This document shows positions 56,643 to 64,000 of a stretch of 64,000 bases of DNA, piece after piece. A model generated the notes under the pieces. The model was not told the DNA's origin. It saw nothing but the letters and a program-made list of their open reading frames with translations, and did no database searches. The stretch is from the NCBI GenBank assembly GCA_030248225.1, contig JASANE010020157.1, positions 1-64,000 on the forward strand. The letters are read 5' to 3'. The position numbers were made by a program, and so were the translations under genes. Source of the stretch: Trileptium ribeirensis. Its lineage: Eukaryota > Nematoda > Enoplea > Enoplida > Thoracostomopsidae. How positions within the stretch are numbered: position 1 is the first letter of the stretch; every line of letters starts with the position of its first letter.

Positions 56643-58124
56643 CTAATGATGAATTGTGGATCCACGACTTGGAACAGGCTCGTGCAATGATTTTTCAGGT
56701 ACCAGCACCACTTGATCGTCCGGCTGCTGCTGGTTTTGTTTCTGTGCTTGGGAAGGGTGGCTGGGTTGAGTTTCGGGACTTGGGGATCTTGACTGTTGGG
56801 TCGTTTGCATCGCTTTTTTCTTCTTAGGTGTATTCTGAATATATTCCGAGTATTCCACGTCAGTCATATCTGGTCTTCCGTTATTATCCCAGTCTTCAAA
56901 TTTTCTCATTAAAAACCATCGAAACGATCTGCCGGATACCTACGAGAGTTAACTGGAAAAACGCCGGCAGCGCGGAATCCAGCAGAAACAATTTCAAGAG
57001 TAACAAATTGCTGCCACACGTTGCTAAGAAACGTACAAAATTCTTTGCGCCCCATAGATTTCGTGCGGCCAGTCACATCATCAAGTAGTGTTGATTCCAC
57101 CTGCGTTTAAGAACGCCAAACACTACCAAATCAAGCGGCTGAAGACAATCTGTTGTATGATGCGGGAATTTCAAGATAACGACTTGGTTATATCTAGCTG
57201 TTTCCAAAACGGGCACAGAAAGATGGGACACATGTCCATCTAGAAGTAACAGGAGCGGTCGGGTTGAGACGGCAACTAAAAATGTATCGAACCAGTCGGC
57301 GAAAAGTTCGGACGTCATCCAGCCGTTTTTCGAAACGTTAATTTGGAACCCTTCCATACAATCCTCAGTAAGTCGAGACGGCGGCTTGTTTTGTAGGTTG
57401 AAAATTACGAACGGCGGCAGCATCTTACCATCTGCGCAACAGCATCCCAGGACGCTGGTATTGGTACGACCTTCACCCATTCGTTTCTGGGACGGATTGT
57501 CCCCTGAACCCGCAACGACACGACAAGGCTCAGGGCGTAGGGGAAACTTGTCACATCCAAGTTCCATATGTGCTTCGCTAGGTCCCCTTCACCAACAATA
57601 TTCTTCAATCTGTCGACTTCTTCAGTTAGAAGAGAATAAAAAGGAAGTATTAAAAATGGGTTCTTCGTGGCTTCTTCTCTGGTTAAAGAAAGCGAAACTG
57701 GTTTTCGCAACTTTAAACCCTGACGGTCCTGAAACTGGCGAACCCATTTCAGCTTTGGGCCGTCATCAACCCATAGCCTAAGCTCATGAGTTTCACAATA
57801 GTCCTGAATTATTTCGGGTATTGCGGCTTGTGGGACCCCAAATCCATTTCTTGCGAGTCCGCGAACTACAGCAACAATGTTAAGTTCGTCATTTTCACTC
57901 AACACGGCCTTTCGGCCCCGCGCCAGTTTTTCTTTCCGTCCTGTGCGGATCGCTAATTCTGATCGCAGCTTTTTTTCCGACATTCGGAAATATTCGGCAC
58001 AGCTTTTCTTGTACGTAAAGTCGCCATTGTCCCATGCCTCGACCATACGGGCAACAAGTAGAGGATCGTTGCATGGTTTTTCGACGCGCTTATAATAACG
58101 ATATTTTTTGGTTTCGAGCGGCAT
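56643..58124 (-). pseudogene. pogo-type DDE transposase, frameshifted
   Basis: N-terminus from MPLETKKYRYYKRV at 58124. A psq-type helix-turn-helix (DPLLVARMVEAWDNGDFTYK) is followed by a CENP-B-type DNA-binding segment (GFGVPQAAIPEIIQDYC ... LKWVRQFQDRQGLKLRKP). The DDE_1 core has the first Asp at NLDVTSFPY, then, after a frame change near 57545, RVVAGSGDNPSQKRMGEGR, the second Asp in LLLLDGHVSHLS and the third in TTDCLQPLDLVVF. Two more frame changes (near 57075 and 56905) lead through a GFRAAGVFPVNSRR block to a Gln/Ser-rich tail. At least three frameshifts make it a pseudogene. Confidence 0.85.
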
Positions 58125-58709
58125 TACTACTTATCATTACATATGGAGCATAGACAGCGTTATCGTTTAAACCATTGACTATTATAACCTAGAGTAAATG
58201 TGCAAAACGTGAACGGGTGCAAATTGTTCGCTTATCGCGAACAGTTTGCGCCCGTTTTTTGGGAATCTCTTCAGTCTTTTTTTGGGGAACTGTCTCGGCG
58301 CCGCCTTTTTTTGAGAACATAGACCAAAAAATTTCCCCAAAAAAGGCAGGGCGTTTTGTCGCACGATGCTTGTCTGAATGTGGCTATGTAAGTAAAGAGA
58401 TGGTGTAGATATCATTTATCAGCTGTTTGCTCTTCATGTAGTTGGCCTGTTTGCATTGAATCGAGAAAAAAATCACTTTCGGTTTTATGACGGAAAACTT
58501 TTTTGAAATGTTTTTCGGTAAAAATGTCTTTTTGTGTTTTAACCGAGATTGACGGCTTAAGTCAGGCAAAATCTTATATAATCAACCCGGATGGTCATAG
58601 TTACTATATATTCACTTGTTGTGGAACAGCAATGGCCAGGTAGCTAAATACGGGGTTCCGTCTTATTTTGGGAACTTTCTGGATCCGTCGTTTTTTGGGA
58701 CCCTGACTA

Positions 58710-61700
58710 TAAGTGGGAGTTAAAAGTCCCATGTCCTGTCAAGAATTGTATGGCTATTCTCATACGGTCTTTATTCAGTTTCCAAAGGAATATTGATCTA
58801 AATTTATTGTGTTTATCAAAGAAAACCCTAGTCTGTCTACAATCAGTATTATTAGTCCATCTTCTACTATGTCCTATAGAAGACCTTTCCTCCAGCCACG
58901 TTTTAATTACAGTCACGCTAATAAGAACATGAGGTTCCTGTCCTAGAGTCTTTATATTAGACCCGTACCTGGCTAATCCGTCAGCTATTTCATTACCTAC
59001 AACTCCGGAATGCCCTTTTAATCAGCCCCGAGTGACCACATTATTTCGACCTAGTCTGTTAAGCCACTTCGCACACCCAAGGGTGCATAGTGATCTAACC
59101 TGCCTTTTCCCGACAGCCAGCACCGCAGCTTCATTATCACTAAAAATACGTATCTTTTTATTCTTAAGTCTAAAACCATCTGTTATCATGGCATATCTTT
59201 CGATGGCAAGTACCTCTGCCTGAAAGACAGTAGTCAGGCTACCTAGAGGGAATGATTCCCTTACTTTACCCGGTATACATACCTGCACCACATCGCCTGA
59301 GACCATTCTCAATGACAGAACCATCCGTATAACATAGCAAGTCAAAGTCATCTTGCCTAATATCAACCCAATCATTACAACTCCAATTCTGTTTATGTCT
59401 TATAGAGCTAAAAATATCACATGCTAGGTTCAGTAAGCCTCCAATATTCTTGATCAGGATATGCGTATGAGCAGATGAGCCCAATGCATGATTGCTTTGC
59501 CAAAGACCTAGGTTTTTAAGCCTTATGTATTCTTTAACAGCACTTTCTTTGATTAAGATATCAACAGGCGGTATACATAAAATTGTGTCAATGCCGTGCA
59601 CCGGTGTAGATTTAAAAGCACCAGTTATCATACGACAAGTCATGGCTTGAACATTTTCTAACATTTTCCGATAAGTAACCAGTTCAATCCTATGCCACCA
59701 ACATATTACCCCATAAGGAGTGTTGGGAGAACAACTGTTCTATAACGGAAGTATATAACTTGAGGACGAAGACCCCAGTTACTTCCAATAAATCTCTTAA
59801 GAACAAAGAGAATTCTAAAGGACTTAAGCAGTGCTTCTTCAATATGAGACTTCCAAGTTAGACCATGGTCTAACAATAAGCCAAGATATTTAACCTTATC
59901 ATCGAACAGAATAACTACGCCTCCAATGCGAATATCCGTTAAACCGTCCAACCTTCTTTTCCTTGTAAAAATTACACCGTTACACTTTTACTTTAACAGA
60001 AAGGCCTCTAGGACAGCACCACACATGAAGCTCAACCAGAGACCGCTGAAGTCTATTGCAAGTAGTTCTTAGGCATGTTGAAGATGTCAAAAGGACTAGA
60101 TCATCAGAATACCTTACGCACAACACCCTGTTAACAGTAAGTCTATTAATAATATAATTTACTATTAAACACCAGAGCACAGGGGAGAGAACTCCTCCTT
60201 GCGGAAAAAACCATGCTCTGACAGCCAGTCTGGCTTGTCCCTTTTCAGCTACGATAACTCTCATACTCAATAATTGATGAATCCAAGTTTTGATGAAATT
60301 TGGAGTAGCAAATTCATCTATGCTTTTTAGCATAAACTCAAATTTTGTGCAGTCAAAAGCTCCAGAAATGTCTAGTAACACCGCAAGAACAAATTTGCCA
60401 GAAAACATTTCCTGTTCAATCCATGCCGCAGTACTCTAAAGGGCAGAGATGGTACTACTTCCTTCACGATAGGCATGTTGATTATCATGTAATTTGGACT
60501 TACTCAAGATGTCATGTATTATATAGTCTGACACCAATCTCTCAAGAGTCTTCAAAACAAAAGATGACAAATTAATAGGTCTAAATGCTTTAGGCTCAGT
60601 ATAGTCATCTTTAACCGGCTTTGGGATAAAGATGATTTTGGTCTGTCTCCAAAGAACTGGAATATAGTTAAGTCTTAGGCTGGCCTTAAAAATCTTTTCC
60701 AGCACCAAAAGTATTACTGAGCCTCCTGATTTGAGGAAGACTGGATAAATACCATCAGGTCCTGGAGACTTGAAATCCTAAGGTCCACTCAATCTTTTCT
60801 AAATCAACCACCACGTTGATGTTAATATCTATATTGGGTATCCTTACTGGTCTCCCTAACTCATGTCGTCCAGTTTCATCCTCATAGGTAGTGGAACATG
60901 GGACATGTACCTCCAGGAGTAGCTTCAAAATATCTTTATCACATTCTGTATAAGAGCCATTAGGATACCTAAGCTGACCCAAAATCGTCCGATTTATCCT
61001 GCCAAATATCTTATGAAGCCTGTTACACACGGGAGTTTTATGCGCTAAATCGTAAAAAGATCTCCACGAAGACCGTTTTCTCTCTCTAACAAGCTTTCTG
61101 AATTTTGCCTGAAGGGAGCAGTATCTATTAAAAGATCTGTCATCTCCATATCTCGTTGCCATCCTATGCGTTTTCTTTACCTTTTTCATCATTCCACCAA
61201 CAATTCTTATAGTTACGTGCGCCCATGAAGGGACAGCTACTTTCCGCCACCAAATTTAGGGCGCTTGTTATCATTCCAACAGCTAAATCTAGCTGTTCAC
61301 AATTATCAATATTGATATTGTTTAACTCAGCTAAATTTTCTCTCAATATGTCATAGAATCGCATCCTGTCAATACGTCTAACATTCAATTTCTTCTCAAC
61401 ATGATCAATACCAAAATCCATGCTGAATTCTATGAACTTATGATCTGATCCCGAATAATCCTGTATCACATGCCACTGCTTAATATATCTTTCTAAACAA
61501 CTGCTAGCTAATGTGACATCAATTACCTCTGACCTATTTCTAATGACGAAAGTGGGAGAACATCCCTTGTTCACCACACATAAGTCCGTTGTCAATAAAA
61601 ATTCTGCTAAATCAATCCCTCTTCTGCTGTCATTTGTACTACCCCACAGTCTGTTGTGAGCATTGGCATCACATCCAATTACAACCTGTAAATTACTATT

Positions 61701-62120
61701 ACCTGAAAAATCAACTAGTCTAATCAAGTCATTTCCTGGCAACCTCTCAGTCGCATCATAAGGCATATATAAGGATGCCATCAACCACTCACTATAAGTG
61801 TCCAGATCAAATGCACGACCCAATATCCTAACAACCGTATAGTCCTTATTTGGCAAGGGTAGTACAGTGCTAACAGTAAGTCCAGCAGAAGTACAAATAC
61901 AGGTCCTATTGCCTATACAAGTCTGATCATAGAATAACCTACCATTGCAACGTACTGGCGTGGGCTTCCCCCAGTAAGGCAGGGTTCCTGAATCAGCACT
62001 ACAAACTGCCCTGAAACCGTATTAATTCTATTTTCTAATTCTAGATGGCGTGTTCTTGAATGCTGACAATCTGAAAGGCTGTCAAAGTCATTTATAATTT
62101 CATTTTGAAAGTTTTTCAGT
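58710..62120 (-). pseudogene. LINE ORF2: endonuclease, RT, RNase H
   Basis: Endonuclease: VVLIQEPC near 61960, VIGCDANAHNRLWGS near 61650, and a GSDHKFIEF end near 61440. RT: FRPINLSSFVLKTLERLVS near 60570, LLDISGAFD near 60370, FFPQGGVLSPVLW near 60190, YSDDLVLL near 60100. RNase H: LLCYTDGSVIENGLRRCGAG near 59340, VFQAEVLAIERYAM near 59210, FSDNEAAVLAV near 59130. An RNase-H-distal segment ending FLTGHGTFNSHL (58707-58916) runs up to the pogo insertion. The pieces lie in several frames, so at least five frameshifts have occurred. The rest of the C-terminus is at 55229-55394. Confidence 0.85.
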
Positions 62121-62381
62121 GACTATCTTGAATAACTTTTTAATTTACTGGTTGCTGGGGCCAGGTTCCTGGAGCATGTCCGGCTCTAGGGCCGAAGCCC
62201 CCGGAGCCTGCCCCAAAGGTCTATGAAGATCTGGATCGAAGAACTGGATATAATTCATCTCATATCTCAGTCTTCCACCTTTTTGTATAATGAGATCACG
62301 GATTTCAGGTAGAACCCTGAAACCAAATATCCGTCCGTGTTCTCTTTGTCTAGTGAAATAAGGGCACCACTCAGGGACCCT

Positions 62382-63453
62382 TCAATCAACCGAGTTGCGA
62401 ATCTTTCTTTTGACCTCTTCCGGATCCTCAGGAGGTAGCCTTCGTCCCGAAGTAGGGATGGAGGTAGCGATCTTAACAAGATCAACCTCAGAACTGAGAA
62501 GAACCTGCTTATGTGGACGCTCAGGAATCCTGTTCCAATCTTCAATGACATTCTTCAGAAATTGAAGAGTTGCTTCTTTGTTACAGGTAACCCTGTAAAA
62601 ACCTCTAGTAAAGCCAGAGTCCTCAAAATCAAGATCTCTGGCATTTGATGCTTCCTCTGTCTTTGCTATAAGACGTGCAGACAGTTCATCAATTTCCTCA
62701 TCTGTCATGGGCTTCATCGGATTGGCCTTATCCACGATCACAGCGTCTAAGGCATTAGCCGCAGCCTTCCTATACGAGCCAACTCTGGATGTTTGTAGCT
62801 TAACATCCTTCTTTGGCTGTTTTTGTGCCGTTTCAGGCGTACTGCGTTCATGGTGCACCGTTCTTTTTCGGGTTTGCTTTTTAGTTGCGCCAGACTGGCC
62901 ATGCCCTTTCTGCGCAGGAGTCTTTCCTTTAGAATTCTTTTTATCGACCGTAGTCGTTCCTTTTTCCAAAAAGTCTTTCATTTTCTTGGACACATATTTG
63001 CGTGTCTTGTCGACAACAGTCCAAGTGTTCTGGTCGTCAGGACAAGCCCCCCCCCCGATGAACCGGGTAAAGCAGGCGTGTCCGAAACAAGTCCGGACGT
63101 AGCCCGGATCCGCGATTCTTCGGGTACAGCAGGCTGTCCAGTCAGTCACCTTTCCCATCTTTTCACTGATACCCGAGTGGTTATCAGTGACATCTGTTTC
63201 AGGGTCAGTCGCAGTGATCGACCCAACAGCCCCACCAAACAAGGGGTACCACCATTATTTCTGTCGGCGACGTTGCTGATGTTGTTGTTGTTGTGGCCGC
63301 CGCCGTAACCACCGTTGTTGTTGCTACTGCCGTTGTTGTTGTAGGTGTAGCCAGACCACCCGGGGGCCTACATACGAAGCCCCCAGGCTGGGTCCCCGGA
63401 GATTGTGAGGCCCCATTGCCCGGTACCGGGGCGCGCTTATTTTTATCTTTCAT
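62382..63453 (-). pseudogene. LINE ORF1
   Basis: Probable start MKDKNKRAPVPG at 63453, followed by a poly-Thr/Ala region encoded by a (GTT)n-like run (63280-63350), a frame change near 63225, then the main frame to 62382. It holds a Cys/His-rich segment (CCTRRIADPGYVRTC.GHAC), a Lys/Ser-rich basic middle suited to nucleic-acid binding, and a C-terminal conserved-looking block (SGFTRGFYRVTC ... FLKNVIEDW). That block recalls the domain seen in ORF1 of some insect LINEs, but I cannot confirm it. It lies upstream of ORF2 on the same strand. Confidence 0.65.
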
Positions 63454-63890
63454 ATACTGTAAAAAGACTGAAATATATATAAAAATGTAAATTAAATATA
63501 TAATATATATATATTATAAATATATAAAAATATAAAATTTATATATATAAATATATAGGATATATGAAATAAGTACGGTTGGGAAGGAAGGGCAGAATGT
63601 CCCATCCTAAGGGTCCTAAATTAAGCTATGCAGGACCTGGGGGTATGTCCTGCACAGCTATGTTTTTAAGGGTTGGTAACCCTCCCCCTGGCACCCCTAA
63701 CTAATGTAACCCCGAAACTATGGGAAAGGGGGAGCCGCGAGTGCGACTACCAGAGCCAACCTTTAGCCGGGTTGGCTTTCAACCCAGGTTCAACATGCCC
63801 GTTATTGCAGAACATATACGATATAGCCTGAACCACCCGTTGCGTCCTCTCAACCTCGAAGAGGTAGTAGGTTGGATTTTGTGAAAGGAG
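63454..63890 (-). other. Probable LINE 5' UTR
   Basis: Upstream of ORF1 on the minus strand. An AT-only run (63470-63560) is followed by GC-containing sequence with an AGCCAACC/GGGTTGGCT hairpin near 63748-63780. It ends sharply at the start of the 110-bp repeat. Confidence 0.5.
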
Positions 63891-64000
63891 ATCTACCACT
63901 GCAGCTGTAAATGTTTAAACAGTTTGAACGTTTTCGCCAAGCCAACCAAGTCCCGGGCTTCGGGGTTGGGAAGACTATGTTATTTTAGCCAGAATTCGAC
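63891..64000 (+). repeat. 110-bp direct repeat, right copy (cut by window end)
   Basis: Matches 54729-54838 with four substitutions and begins right where the LINE 5' region ends. Confidence 0.9.

Larger units (their letters stand above)
55397..58707 (-). mobile_element. pogo/Tigger-like DNA transposon in the LINE (TA TSD)
   Basis: A 3311-bp insertion flanked by TA (55395-55396 and 58708-58709) with short inverted ends GTCAG...CTGAC. Just inside both ends lie inverted copies of GTCTTTTTTGGGA-type words (55545-55605; 58245-58345; 58650-58700). It splits the LINE ORF2 C-terminus, so it is younger than the LINE. It carries a broken transposase gene (56643-58124). Confidence 0.8.
55101..63890 (-). 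mobile_element. LINE with APE, RT and RNase H, split by a pogo element
   Basis: A non-LTR retrotransposon on the minus strand. Its 5' UTR (about 63460-63890), ORF1 (62382-63453) and ORF2 (about 62120 down to 55229, interrupted at 55397-58707) come in order. Its 3' end is a short (TATC)n-type tail at 55101-55114 rather than poly-A. APE endonuclease plus RNase H places it in the I/R1/LOA/Jockey side of LINEs; I cannot fix the clade. Near full length is unusual, as most LINE copies are 5'-truncated, but the coding parts are frameshifted. Confidence 0.85.

Noticed and set aside
62707..63308. Plus-strand frames opposite LINE ORF1
   Set aside because: They are antisense shadows of ORF1, with no domain and no support for transcription.

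Overview
The window is nuclear DNA of an animal, most likely an invertebrate. Two conserved, intron-containing animal genes sit in a large excess of transposable elements. I cannot name the species. The mix of elements (Maverick/Polinton, Ginger1, CsRn1-type Ty3/gypsy, pogo, RNase-H-bearing LINE, many MITEs) is typical of invertebrate genomes. Most of the window is AT-rich, but the first ~5.9 kb is visibly richer in G+C and holds no gene I recognise.

Layout. 1-5940: GC-richer non-coding block with diverged tandem repeats and hairpins. 5941-8917: AT-rich repeats. 8918-9993: copy 1 of a TTCGCGAACA-rich MITE family with TTA target duplications. 10017-14315: LTR retrotransposon of the CsRn1 clade, with two ~97% identical LTRs and a broken gag-pol. 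14395-20470 (+): decayed Maverick/Polinton family-B DNA polymerase, interrupted at 17876-18935 by copy 2 of the MITE. 21688-24180 (-): a nearly intact Ginger1 DNA transposon with CCGG target duplications, whose integrase-like transposase carries an OTU protease domain. 24185-27819: unassigned AT-rich DNA with a GAGCCGAGCC tandem repeat.

Host genes. 27820-34887 (+) is a three-exon homolog of HAP40 (F8A1), the huntingtin partner; its introns hold inverted-repeat elements. 38081-54616 (-) is a complete nine-exon VPS53, a GARP/EARP tethering subunit. I could phase all nine exons, giving about 938 codons. The two genes converge, with about 3.2 kb of repeats between them including MITE copy 3. VPS53 introns hold MITE copy 4, a G-rich MITE, an 86-bp satellite, a tRNA-like (SINE-like) segment, several short duplications, strong hairpins beside the exon 2 donor, and a duplicated fragment of exon 3.

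55101-63890 (-): a LINE with ORF1 and an ORF2 (APE endonuclease, RT, RNase H, C-terminal CCHC-like motif), ending 3' in a (TATC)n-type tail. It is split at its C-terminus by a pogo/Tigger-like transposon at 55397-58707. A 110-bp segment at 54729 recurs at 63891, just beyond the LINE 5' end, and may mark an unusually long target duplication.

No CRISPR array, rRNA or convincing functional tRNA was seen. All calls come from reading motifs by eye; no database search was run.
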